From the NCBI GenBank assembly GCA_937957815.1, contig CALFXN010000279.1:1-7520 (forward strand): DNA of 7,520 bases, given 5' to 3'. A program made the translations under genes and the position numbers. Within the stretch, counting starts at the first letter, position 1. The number at the start of each line of letters is the position of its first letter. Of the stretch, positions 1-5,864 are shown one piece after another. This DNA comes from an uncultured Synergistales bacterium. GTDB taxonomy: Bacteria; Synergistota; Synergistia; Synergistales; Aminobacteriaceae. The notes beneath the pieces are model-generated. The model was not told where the DNA came from. It searched no databases and saw only the letters and a program-made list of their open reading frames with translations.

Positions 1-712
1 CCTTGACCCGCTCCTTCCCTTCAACCCGGGCAACGAGCGCCGGTTTTCCGTCGATTTCGCGCAGCACGCGTTTGTTATCGACCTTCGTCACAATGCCGCG
101 CTTTCCGGTCGGGCGGTAGGCCCCGGTGTAGCGGTTTCCGAACGGCTTGTTCCAGAAGAACGCGACCGCGACGCCCGAGGGCATGGCTTTCTGTCCGTAG
201 ACATGCCACTTTCCGGTCAGGTCGTTGTCCGCCGCGCTGCCCCCGAAGAACGGGATCCGGCCGACGACCTCCTGGATTCCCGCAAGGTACGATTCCTCCT
301 CGCCCGGAGGCGCGACCATGTAGAACCAGTCGGGATCGTCCGTCCGCCCGGAATTCCGCAGCGCCGCTTCCGCAACGCTGTGTCCGGCCTTGCGGGGACA
401 TTCGCCGCGCTCTCCGGAGGCGACGCCGACGGTCATCGACGGATCCTCGATCGCCATGACCCCTGCGAACCCGTCGGCTCCTCCGACGAAGCCTTCGGGC
501 GTGAGGACGCCGGTGAACGAACTGCACCCCAGAAACGGGACGCCGCCGAGACCTTCCCTGACGCCGGAGAGAAATTCCTCCGCGTCGTAAACCGCGCTGC
601 CGTAAACTAACGCGACGCTTCCGTTCAGCCCCCGCGACGCCTTTTCCGCAGCTTCCCTGCCCGCTTGGCGAGCATCCGCCGCGATGCTTGACCCAACCTG
701 CGCCTTCAGCAT
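1..712 (-). CDS. FIST-domain sensory protein, 3' end beyond window
   Basis: FIST domains are predicted small-ligand sensor modules, found alone or fused to signalling proteins. The minus-strand frame starting at 712 stays open to the window edge, giving 237 residues and no stop. A strong ribosome binding site (GAGGAGGGGG) lies just upstream of the ATG. FIST N-terminal signatures are visible: GVPFLGCSSFTGVL around residues 57-70, a run of small residues at 77-100, and the hallmark PFFGGSAADN at residues 154-163. The FIST C-terminal part seems to begin near residue 215 (VLREIDGKPAL), and most of it lies outside the window. No signal peptide or membrane helix is visible, so a cytoplasmic protein is likely. 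It is divergent from the HxlR regulator at 957. Family assignment is strong; ligand and output are unknown. Confidence 0.88.
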   Translation of the reverse strand, partial: MLKAQVGSSIAADARQAGREAAEKASRGLNGSVALVYGSAVYDAEEFLSGVREGLGGVPFLGCSSFTGVLTPEGFVGGADGFAGVMAIEDPSMTVGVASGERGECPRKAGHSVAEAALRNSGRTDDPDWFYMVAPPGEEESYLAGIQEVVGRIPFFGGSAADNDLTGKWHVYGQKAMPSGVAVAFFWNKPFGNRYTGAYRPTGKRGIVTKVDNKRVLREIDGKPALVARVEGKERVK

Positions 713-812
713 TTTCTGTCCCCCTCCTCGTAGTTCGTGACTCGTGAAGCTTCGATGCCCCATCTGAAACACACTGGAAGAGATCCGGTCGACGCCGTAC
801 AATAGGATGAAA

Positions 813-824
813 GGTACATGATCC
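813..824. promoter_or_regulatory. Possible second operator half (imperfect dyad)
   Basis: GGTACATGATCC reads GGNNC-N2-GNNCC and matches its own reverse complement at 8 of 12 positions. It shares the GGTAC core with the better dyad at 903-918 and sits 101 bp upstream of the FIST start codon. This is a weak signal, listed because of the shared core. Confidence 0.25.
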
Positions 825-902
825 GACGCTATTCGTCACAATACTGACGCGATTTTATTCCGTTTATTTTTTCCCGTAAATTACGCACATTTTTGTTAGC
901 AG

Positions 903-918
903 GGAACAATTTTGTACC
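903..918. promoter_or_regulatory. Candidate operator (imperfect palindrome) upstream of the HxlR gene
   Basis: GGAACAATTTTGTACC matches its reverse complement at 12 of 16 positions (GGwACAA-N2-TTGTwCC) and ends 38 bp before the HxlR start codon. HxlR-family dimers usually bind short dyads in their own or a divergent promoter, so autoregulation is plausible. The stretch at about 850-900 just upstream is unusually AT-rich and probably holds the promoter, but I could not assign clear -35 and -10 boxes. Confidence 0.4.
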
Positions 919-956
919 TTTCGATGGATCACGGGAAGAAACGAGGGGGGAATCGG

Positions 957-1325
957 ATGCCTTCGACGTTGCGGGACGATCTGCGGAAAAAGCTCGCGAA
1001 CGGGGAATTCCACTGCGAAAAGGAACTGACGATGTCCATCATCAGCGGGAAATACAAGGTCGTCATCCTGTGGCATCTCGGGCACGACGGCCCCATGCGC
1101 TACGGGGAGATCCACCGGCTCTTCCGCGAGATCAGCAACCGGATCCTCACGAAACAGCTCCGAGAGCTGGAGCAGGACGACATCGTCGACCGGACGATCT
1201 ATCCCGAGTCGCCGCCGCACGTCGAGTACCGGCTGACGGACCGGGGCCGGACGCTCGTCCCCGTCGTCGACGTGATTTACGGGTGGGGATGCGCGAACAT
1301 CGACTTCTACAGACGGAGCATGTGA
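957..1325 (+). CDS. HxlR-family winged helix-turn-helix transcriptional regulator
   Basis: A small DNA-binding repressor or activator of 122 residues, normal for the HxlR (MarR-like) family, acting as a cytoplasmic dimer. The family pattern is visible in order: conserved Cys20, SGKYKVVILWHL (residues 30-41), GPMRYGEIHRL (45-55), ISNRILTKQLRELEQDDIVDRTIYPESPPHVEYRLTD as recognition helix plus wing (59-95), then the dimerisation helix. Cys20 matches the position used for redox or electrophile sensing in several characterised members. ATG 957 is chosen because GAGGGGGG lies 6 nt before it; in-frame TTG 912 and ATG 924 lack such a site. Its stop is 3 bp from the end of the convergent membrane-protein gene. 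Autoregulation is suggested by the dyad at 903-918. The effector is unknown. Confidence 0.9.
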   Translation: MPSTLRDDLRKKLANGEFHCEKELTMSIISGKYKVVILWHLGHDGPMRYGEIHRLFREISNRILTKQLRELEQDDIVDRTIYPESPPHVEYRLTDRGRTLVPVVDVIYGWGCANIDFYRRSM

Positions 1326-1328
1326 CCG

Positions 1329-1700
1329 TCAGACGTTCCGTCGCTCGATTCGCCGGCGGATCAGCCGGACGACGCCCGCGACGTCCGTGACGACGCTCCA
1401 GGCGAGCACGAGGTAGGGAATTCCGAGGATCGCCGAGGTCCAGATCATCAGCGCCGGGCCTTTGAAGAAGAGCAGCGCGGGCGTCAGGACCAGGAATATC
1501 AGAATGATTCCATAACGCGCCCGGATCGGGGGGCGGCCCTCTTCCTTCCGGGCGATGTCCGCGATCCGGAGGAAGCAGAAGATGAACAGAATGTCCGCGG
1601 CGCTGCACATCATGTTCGTGACGACCTCGAACGTTCCGAGAAGTCCGCGGATGCCCTCCCATCGGGCGATCCACAGGTAGAACGCGTCAAGCCGGGACAT
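1329..1700 (-). CDS. Small multi-pass membrane protein, unknown function
   Basis: I do not recognise the family. The 123-residue protein has hydrophobic segments at about residues 27-46, 63-79 and 83-111, separated by short charged loops (RKEEGRPPIRAR at 51-62). It ends in a very basic tail (RLIRRRIERRNV), which by the positive-inside rule should face the cytoplasm. The start ATG at 1700 has GGAGGGG just upstream, and that site lies inside the preceding gene. The start overlaps the end of that gene by 14 bp, so the two are probably translationally coupled. It is the last gene of the four-gene minus-strand cluster, and no terminator is visible before the convergent HxlR gene. It may form a complex with the 210-residue membrane protein encoded immediately upstream (inference). 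Confidence 0.75.
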   Translation of the reverse strand: MSRLDAFYLWIARWEGIRGLLGTFEVVTNMMCSAADILFIFCFLRIADIARKEEGRPPIRARYGIILIFLVLTPALLFFKGPALMIWTSAILGIPYLVLAWSVVTDVAGVVRLIRRRIERRNV

Positions 1701-2319
1701 GCCGCCCCTCCTCCCGCCGCAGGTTGCGCCACAGCAGCAGCGCGATCACGCCCATGCTCCCCTCAAGCGCGAGATAGAGTCCGTTGACGATCCGGAAGTA
1801 GAACAGGCAGAGGAACTCCCACTCCAGCGCGTTCAGTCCGTACCGCCGCGTAACGGAGAGCGCGCCGCCGAACCAGAGCGCGTAGAGGATCAGGCAGCCG
1901 GTCGTCCACCAGAATGCGAAACGCGCGCCGGCGGCTCCGGGATCCGCGTCCCGCACCGCATGGAGCCGGTAGATCCGCCACTCGAACGACACGAGGCCGC
2001 CGTCGAGGATCAGCATGACCGTGCACAGGAATTGCCAGACCAGCGAAGGCGAGTTGTTCGAGTGCGGATGGACGGGAGGCAGGATCCAGAGGTCCGCGGC
2101 CGCGAGCGCGATGAGGGCGGCAAGCAGCGCGATCTGCTGCACGACGAAGCGGCGCAGGTCGCGCGGGCGCTCTTCGGGCGCCCCGGCAGGCCGGACGTTT
2201 TCAAGCAAAGTTCCGCGCAGATCGTAGCAGGCCCATTTGGCGCAGCACAGGCACGTCTGCTGGACGAACACCCAGAAGAGCGCCATCGCGAAGCTGAACA
2301 GCCGATAGGTCACGAACAT
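1687..2319 (-). CDS. Multi-pass membrane protein, unknown function
   Basis: The 210-residue protein is not recognised. Hydrophobic segments lie at about residues 5-21, 58-80, 94-112, 134-153 and 168-197 (the last long enough for one or two helices). A cluster of four cysteines, C23, C25, C26 and C31 (CLCCAKWAC), follows the first helix; this could be a metal, acylation or disulfide site, but no known motif is matched. The final residues are basic (RNLRREEGRH). ATG 2319 follows a GGGGG ribosome binding site and overlaps the end of the DUF1848 gene by 10 bp. Its own end overlaps the next gene by 14 bp. This packing argues for one polycistronic mRNA. It is a different protein from its 123-residue neighbour, although both are small, tryptophan-containing and membrane-spanning. 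Confidence 0.75.
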   Translation of the reverse strand: MFVTYRLFSFAMALFWVFVQQTCLCCAKWACYDLRGTLLENVRPAGAPEERPRDLRRFVVQQIALLAALIALAAADLWILPPVHPHSNNSPSLVWQFLCTVMLILDGGLVSFEWRIYRLHAVRDADPGAAGARFAFWWTTGCLILYALWFGGALSVTRRYGLNALEWEFLCLFYFRIVNGLYLALEGSMGVIALLLWRNLRREEGRHVPA

Positions 2320-3296
2320 CCGCCCCCTTCATCACGCCCGGCGACCGGTTCGCTTCCGTCGCTCCGGGGAATCAGCGACGCGCACGACGGGGCGCTGCGT
2401 TTCCACCGCTCACGGGCGCTCCGCAAAGACCGCGTCGCGTAGCAGTACGCGCAGCCGAAGAGACACGTGTCGTATTCGCCGATGTCCCGGCTCGGAGCGC
2501 AGCGGCAGGCTGGGCGCTGCCCCGGATCCTTCGCCGCGAACGGCGGAAGCGACGCGCCGCCGGTGAGCCTTCCGATCAAACCGGCGTCGACACACGCGCC
2601 CGGGAAAATACCGCTGTCCGCGCATATCAGCGGTTCGGCGCACGAACGAAGCTCCATTCCGGCTTCCCCGGCCGATTCGCGGAGCGAGCGCAGCATCGGT
2701 CGGATGTCCACGCCCTCCGGAACTTCGCCCGGAAAGAGCGGCGGGGAGTCGTCCCCGCATCGCGCGACATGCGGCTCGCAGTCCGGGCCGAGCGCCCGAA
2801 GCCTCCGGGCCGCCGCGGCGTAGGGATCGTACAGGCTCAGGACGCATCGCCGCGTCGCGCCCGAAAGCGCCGACGACAGGCGCCGGAATGTTGCGATGTG
2901 CCATTCCGGCGGGGTCCGGCCCGTCAGCAGGATCGGGTCGTAGCGCCAGACGACGCGATCCGGACCGATCCGGTCGGCCAGTTCCCGGAAGGTCCGTACG
3001 GCGTTTTCGGGCGGGGGAACGTGCGGCTCGAAGACACCGGGCAATCCCGTGAGGGTGACCTGAACGTAAAACCTGTGCCCCATCCGTTCGATTTCCGGAA
3101 TATGCGGCGTCAGCGGCGCGAAGTTCCTCGTCCAGAAGACGATGCAGCGCACGCCTTCCGGCGAGAGGTCCACCCGCGACAGCACACGCGGATTCCTCGG
3201 GTTGCGCGCATCGCATCGCCCCGCACGAAGACGGGCCATCATCCAGTCGGCGTAGAATGCCGGGATGTCCGTCCGGCGCGACGCGCTGACGATCAT
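2310..3296 (-). CDS. DUF1848 family protein with C-terminal CxxxCxxC cluster motif
   Basis: A 328-residue protein of the uncharacterised DUF1848 family. Its N-terminus, MIVSASRRTDIPAFYADWMM, is the family signature. Other family-like segments are IVFWTRNF (52-59), FYVQVTLTG (76-84) and RVVWRYDPILLT (114-125). The C-terminal half is cysteine-rich: C219, C225 and C235, then C264 and C266, then DIGEYDTCLFGCAYCYA (271-287) with C278, C282 and C285 spaced CxxxCxxC, as in radical SAM iron-sulfur sites but near the C-terminus. An Fe-S enzyme is therefore inferred; the reaction is unknown. ATG 3296 is chosen by family N-termini although its ribosome binding site is poor. In-frame GTG 3317, which overlaps the previous stop, would add seven residues. 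The gene sits between membrane-protein genes. The tail after residue 290 is rich in Arg and Ser and not clearly conserved. Confidence 0.88.
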   Translation of the reverse strand: MIVSASRRTDIPAFYADWMMARLRAGRCDARNPRNPRVLSRVDLSPEGVRCIVFWTRNFAPLTPHIPEIERMGHRFYVQVTLTGLPGVFEPHVPPPENAVRTFRELADRIGPDRVVWRYDPILLTGRTPPEWHIATFRRLSSALSGATRRCVLSLYDPYAAAARRLRALGPDCEPHVARCGDDSPPLFPGEVPEGVDIRPMLRSLRESAGEAGMELRSCAEPLICADSGIFPGACVDAGLIGRLTGGASLPPFAAKDPGQRPACRCAPSRDIGEYDTCLFGCAYCYATRSLRSARERWKRSAPSCASLIPRSDGSEPVAGRDEGGGCS

Positions 3297-3313
3297 GTCT
3301 GGGCCGGGGGCGT

Positions 3314-4330
3314 TCACTTCGGAACTCGTTCGGCCCGCATCTCGACGATTCTGCGCCCGTTTCCGTACATGAAGAGGACGATGCGCAGGCTGTTGTTCCC
3401 CTCGTCGGGCCGCATCCGCACCCACAGCGGCATCGTCCGCCCGGAAAGCCAGATTTTCCCCCGGTAATGCCCTCCCCACCAGGTGAAGTCGATCGCAAAG
3501 CGGCCGGGCAGGACCGATATTCCGCGAAGCGAATCGAACCCGCCGAGTCTGAGGTCGAACATCCGATCCTCGTCCGTCCCCCGGATGACTCCCGCGGGGT
3601 CTTTCAGGATCCACCGCCCGACGAGCGGCCGGATGATTTTCAGCGTGTCGGGTGAAAGCGACACGTGGCTTCCGGCGTCTTCGTAGGCGTTGAGGACCAC
3701 GAACCCGGCTCCGAGCAGAAGCAGCACGCCGACGAGCCCGCCCAGCGCAACGCGCGTCTTCTCCCGCGGCGCCCCGTCCGAATCGTCGCCCCCGTCGTCC
3801 TCCGGAGCTACGGAACCGTCCGTCGCCGGGACGTTCCCGCGGGGGATCCCCGCGATCGCGCCGACGAGAAACAGGAAGACGTACAATCCTGAGTCGAGGA
3901 ACGTGAAGCCGCGCCACCAGCCTCCCGTCAGCATCCCGGAATAGTTGCGGAAGTTGCCGACGCCGTAGAAGGGCTCCCTGATGAACCCCGAGGACACTTC
4001 GCCGAGCCATTCGAGCGGTCCCTCGAACGGGGCCGCCTGCATGAATCCCATCGTCAACAGCGTCGCGGACGTGAAGACGCACGCCGCAGCGATGCCGAAG
4101 AAGAACCGCTGACCGACGGACAGATATTCCGGGGAATCGTTCCTCCCGAGCCATCCCGCCGCGTAGCCGGTCGCGAGACCGATCGCCATCCCCTGAATCC
4201 CCGGCAGGAAGGGCATTCCTCCCCTGAGAATCCCGACCACGACGCCGAACGCCGCGCTCAGTCCGAGAACCGGGATAAATCGCCACAACAGCCATTCGGG
4301 AGCCCGCATCGCGTGATCTTCCGATCTCAT
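3314..4330 (-). CDS. Membrane protein with soluble C-terminal domain, unknown function
   Basis: A 338-residue protein whose family I do not recognise. Predicted helices lie at about residues 15-37, 41-60, 74-96, 145-162 and 195-214. A strongly acidic, probably flexible linker (PEDDGGDDSDG, 176-186) sits before the last helix. Residues about 225-338 form a soluble, probably beta-rich domain (RPLVGRWILKDPAGV, FAIDFTWWGGHYRGKIWLSG), apparently a barrel or sandwich held outside the membrane. ATG 4330 is preferred over in-frame ATG 4378 because GGAGGTG lies 8 nt before it and the 16 extra residues do not look structural. It is first in the four-gene cluster, downstream of the terminator at 4410-4450, so it should have its own promoter. 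Its stop is 17 bp before the DUF1848 start. Confidence 0.8.
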   Translation of the reverse strand: MRSEDHAMRAPEWLLWRFIPVLGLSAAFGVVVGILRGGMPFLPGIQGMAIGLATGYAAGWLGRNDSPEYLSVGQRFFFGIAAACVFTSATLLTMGFMQAAPFEGPLEWLGEVSSGFIREPFYGVGNFRNYSGMLTGGWWRGFTFLDSGLYVFLFLVGAIAGIPRGNVPATDGSVAPEDDGGDDSDGAPREKTRVALGGLVGVLLLLGAGFVVLNAYEDAGSHVSLSPDTLKIIRPLVGRWILKDPAGVIRGTDEDRMFDLRLGGFDSLRGISVLPGRFAIDFTWWGGHYRGKIWLSGRTMPLWVRMRPDEGNNSLRIVLFMYGNGRRIVEMRAERVPK

Positions 4331-4373
4331 CGGCTTCACCTCCGGACATGTCTCACAGTGTCCCGATGCAAGT

Positions 4374-4402
4374 ATCATACCTCTGCGCGAACGCGCGGGA
4401 AC
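4374..4402 (-). promoter_or_regulatory. Possible promoter of the four-gene membrane/DUF1848 cluster
   Basis: Reading the minus strand, TATGAT (4379 to 4374) matches the -10 consensus at five of six positions and lies 43 nt before the start codon at 4330. No good -35 box is present; the best is TTCCCG at 16-nt spacing, with three matches. The placement is sensible because the terminator just upstream separates this cluster from the RidA gene. It remains a tentative call. Confidence 0.3.
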
Positions 4403-4409
4403 AGTCCCG

Positions 4410-4450
4410 AAAAAAAGAGCCCCTTCGCGCGCTGATGCGGAAGGGGCTCT
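4410..4450 (-). terminator. Rho-independent terminator of the RidA gene
   Basis: On the minus strand, AGAGCCCCTTC (4450-4440) pairs perfectly over 11 bp with GAAGGGGCTCT (4426-4416) around a 13-nt loop. It is followed by a run of seven T residues (4416-4410, the first shared with the stem). It begins 14 bp after the RidA stop codon and so ends that transcript before the downstream minus-strand cluster. Confidence 0.92.
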
Positions 4451-4464
4451 CGGCTCGCAAACGT

Positions 4465-4839
4465 CTAGTCGAGTTCGGCGACGACGTCGATCTCGACGAG
4501 GATGCCGCCGAGCAGTGCGCTTCCGACGGTCGTCCGCACCGGGAAGGGCGCCGTGAAGAATTCCTTGTACACGGCGTTGAACGCCTGGAAGTCGTCAAGA
4601 TTCGCGAGGTGAACCGTGCTCTTCACGGCGTGGTCCATGGTCGCGCCGCCCGCCGCGAGGATGTTTTTGATGTTCGCCATCACCTGGCGCGTCTGCGCCT
4701 CGATCCCTTCGGGCGTCGTCTTCGTCGCGGGATTGCGGGGCCCTTGTCCCGAAACGTACACCCTGTTGCCGATCACGAGCCCCTGCGAGTACGGCCCGAT
4801 CGGGTCCGGGGATTTGTCGGTCCTGATTTCCTTCTTCAT
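4465..4839 (-). CDS. ridA: RidA family reactive enamine/imine deaminase
   Basis: RidA (YjgF/YER057c/UK114) proteins are cytosolic trimers that hydrolyse reactive enamine/imine intermediates such as 2-aminoacrylate released by PLP enzymes, protecting other PLP enzymes. The 124-residue length is typical. Visible signatures are GPYSQ (15-19), VYVSGQGP (27-34), NIKNILAAGGATMDHAVKSTVHL (56-78), FPVRTTVGSALLGGILVEID (99-118), including the substrate-binding Arg102 and the conserved Glu116. These residues suggest an active deaminase, although some subfamilies have other substrates. ATG 4839 has GAGGAGG a suitable distance upstream. It is divergent from the aldolase gene at 4969 and shares a 129-bp intergenic region with it. 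It is monocistronic, with a clear terminator. Confidence 0.94.
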   Translation of the reverse strand: MKKEIRTDKSPDPIGPYSQGLVIGNRVYVSGQGPRNPATKTTPEGIEAQTRQVMANIKNILAAGGATMDHAVKSTVHLANLDDFQAFNAVYKEFFTAPFPVRTTVGSALLGGILVEIDVVAELD

Positions 4840-4898
4840 GTCGATCACTCCTCCTCTGTCGCAGCGTATGACGTATTTTTTTCTTTTCTTTCCCAGTT

Positions 4899-4904
4899 TA
4901 TAAT
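4899..4904 (+). promoter_or_regulatory. -10 box (TATAAT) of the aldolase gene promoter
   Basis: A perfect TATAAT lies 64 nt before the aldolase ATG, within the AT-rich part of the divergent intergenic region (4840-4968). No good -35 hexamer occurs at 17 nt; a T-rich tract (4875-4892) occupies that place and could act as an UP-like element or reflect activator dependence. The divergent RidA promoter must lie in the same region but I cannot place it. Confidence 0.55.
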
Positions 4905-4968
4905 AATTGAAGGGGAGCAGAGCGTCAACGTCATCCGCTCCCTGTGCGCCGAAGGAGGCGGACTCGTG

Positions 4969-5640
4969 ATGGGGATCAGGAAGTGCGACATTCTGGGACA
5001 TATCGAACGGCTCGGCGTGGTGGGAATCGTACGGACGAAAGATGCCGGCGTAGGCGTCGCTTCCGGCGAAGCGATGTTCCGGGGCGGCGTGACGGCCGTC
5101 GAGGTTTCGACGACCTACCCGGGGGCGCTCGAAATCCTCGCGGAAGTCGGACGGCGCTGCCGCGCGCTGCCGAACGGGAAGGATCTCGCCATCGGCGTGG
5201 GAACGGTGGCGGACGCGGAGACGGCGCGTCTCTGCATCCTGAACGGCGCGGAGTTCATCGTCTCGCATTGCCTCAGCGAGGACGTGGCCCGGACCTGCAA
5301 CCGCTACGGCGTGGCCTACATGCCCGGCGTCGGGACCGTGACGGAGCTCGTTCGCGCGATGGAACTCGGCGCCGAGGTCGTCAAGGAATTTCCGGGGGAT
5401 GTCCTCGGGCCGAAGTTCATCAAGGCCGTCCACGGCCCGGTTCCATGGGCGAAAATCATGCCGATCGGGGGCGTCTCGCCGGAAAACCTCGGAGAGTGGT
5501 TCGCGGCCGGAGCCTTCGCGGTCGGCCTCGGAACCGCCCTCATGAAGCCGAAGGGTGTCGAGGGAGACATCGACGCAGTGCGCGAGGCGTCCGAACGCAT
5601 CGTCGCGCGCATCGCGGAAATCCGGGCGAACCGGGACTGA
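4969..5640 (+). CDS. eda: 2-keto-3-deoxy-6-phosphogluconate/galactonate aldolase (Eda/DgoA family)
   Basis: A class I aldolase that cleaves a 2-keto-3-deoxy-6-phospho sugar acid to pyruvate and glyceraldehyde-3-phosphate in the cytosol. The 223 residues fit the family's TIM barrel. Visible landmarks are VGIVRTKD (18-25), AVEVS with catalytic Glu45, GVGTV (76-80), PGVGTVTEL (119-127), VKEFPGD (138-144) with Schiff-base Lys139, and PIGGVSPENL (165-174). The Arg found after Glu45 in E. coli Eda is absent (STTYPGA), as in some other members. AGGAGG (4953-4958) precedes both ATG 4969 and the adjacent in-frame GTG 4966; the ATG is chosen, though spacing slightly favours the GTG. The adjoining galactonate dehydratase remnant suggests the physiological substrate was KDPGal (DgoA role), but sequence alone does not separate Eda from DgoA. 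Confidence 0.9.
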   Translation: MGIRKCDILGHIERLGVVGIVRTKDAGVGVASGEAMFRGGVTAVEVSTTYPGALEILAEVGRRCRALPNGKDLAIGVGTVADAETARLCILNGAEFIVSHCLSEDVARTCNRYGVAYMPGVGTVTELVRAMELGAEVVKEFPGDVLGPKFIKAVHGPVPWAKIMPIGGVSPENLGEWFAAGAFAVGLGTALMKPKGVEGDIDAVREASERIVARIAEIRANRD

Positions 5641-5650
5641 GGACCGTCCC

Positions 5651-5832
5651 ATGGCTCGCGTGGAATCGCTCGAACTGTTCAAAGTCCCTCCGCGCTGGCT
5701 GTTCCTGAAGATCACGACCGACGAATCGGAATTGCGATCGACGAGGCGGTCGTCCGCGAATGGGCGGGCGTCGGACACTCGTGGAAAAACCCGGTCTGGA
5801 GGAACGCGGACGGTTCCGTGACCGAGTGGTGA
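5651..5832 (+). pseudogene. dgoD: D-galactonate dehydratase remnant with large internal deletion
   Basis: Galactonate dehydratase (enolase superfamily, about 380 residues) dehydrates D-galactonate to 2-keto-3-deoxygalactonate. Only its two ends remain. From ATG 5651, MARVESLELFKVPPRWLFLKITTDES matches the DgoD N-terminus (PPRW-FLKI-TDE). From about 5728, in another frame, GIAIDEAVVREWAGVGHSWK followed by NPVWRNADGSVTEW and a TGA at 5830-5832 matches its C-terminus (IDEA, W-NP-WR, SVAEW). Roughly 320 codons, including the metal ligands and catalytic residues, are missing, and the junction at about 5725-5730 shifts the frame by +2, so no functional product is possible. A short TCGGA overlap at the joint suggests microhomology deletion. 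The gene begins 10 bp after the aldolase stop, the dgoA-dgoD order. Genuine deletion and assembly collapse cannot be told apart here. Confidence 0.82.
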
Positions 5833-5864
5833 GCCGCCCGTGCCGGGGCGGAAGGGAGCGAATC

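Larger units (their letters stand above)
809..922. repeat. Spaced 9-bp inverted repeat GAAAGGTAC / GTACCTTTC
   Basis: GAAAGGTAC at 809-817 is repeated exactly in inverted orientation as GTACCTTTC at 914-922, with 96 bp between. Both arms lie in the intergenic region shared by the divergent FIST and HxlR genes. The right arm overlaps the dyad at 903-918 and the left arm overlaps a weaker dyad at 813-824. The layout fits two binding sites for one dimeric regulator, but this is inference. Confidence 0.45.

Noticed and set aside
75..839. Long minus-strand open frame (254 codons) overlapping the FIST gene.
   Set aside because: Its translation is Arg-rich and low in hydrophobic residues. The neighbouring frame gives clear FIST motifs and has the ribosome binding site, so this is a shadow frame of GC-rich DNA.
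4311..4327. TCTTCCGATCT (4317-4327) within GCGTGATCTTCCGATCT resembles the end of an Illumina primer (15 of 17 bases), suggesting a second, internal adapter joint at the start of the 338-residue membrane-protein gene.
   Set aside because: The similarity stops after about 17 bases. A well-spaced GGAGGTG and ATG 4330 lie on one side and a coherent open frame on the other. Chance similarity is more likely, but because real adapter is present at 7476-7520, read coverage here is worth checking.
3297..4349. In-frame upstream extension of the DUF1848 gene to a 679-codon reading frame.
   Set aside because: The extra residues are Arg-rich shadow of the membrane-protein gene in another frame. DUF1848 proteins start at the MIVSASRRTDIPAFY signature.
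4348..4968. Upstream extension of the aldolase frame to 430 codons, antisense to the RidA gene.
   Set aside because: The aldolase family begins near MGIRKCDI, and the promoter and ribosome binding site lie inside the extension.
5633..5650. Small inverted repeat GGGAC/GTCCC at the end of the aldolase gene.
   Set aside because: A 5-bp stem with an 8-nt loop and no T-tract is too weak for a terminator and could be chance.
4840..5778. In-frame upstream extension of the RidA gene to 437 codons, opposite the aldolase gene.
   Set aside because: RidA proteins are about 125 residues. The extension is antisense to the aldolase, and ATG 4839 has its own strong ribosome binding site.
5555..5821. 88-codon plus-strand open frame spanning the end of the aldolase gene and the dehydratase remnant.
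   Set aside because: Only the part from 5651 to about 5727 resembles a real protein (DgoD N-terminus). The rest is out-of-frame reading.
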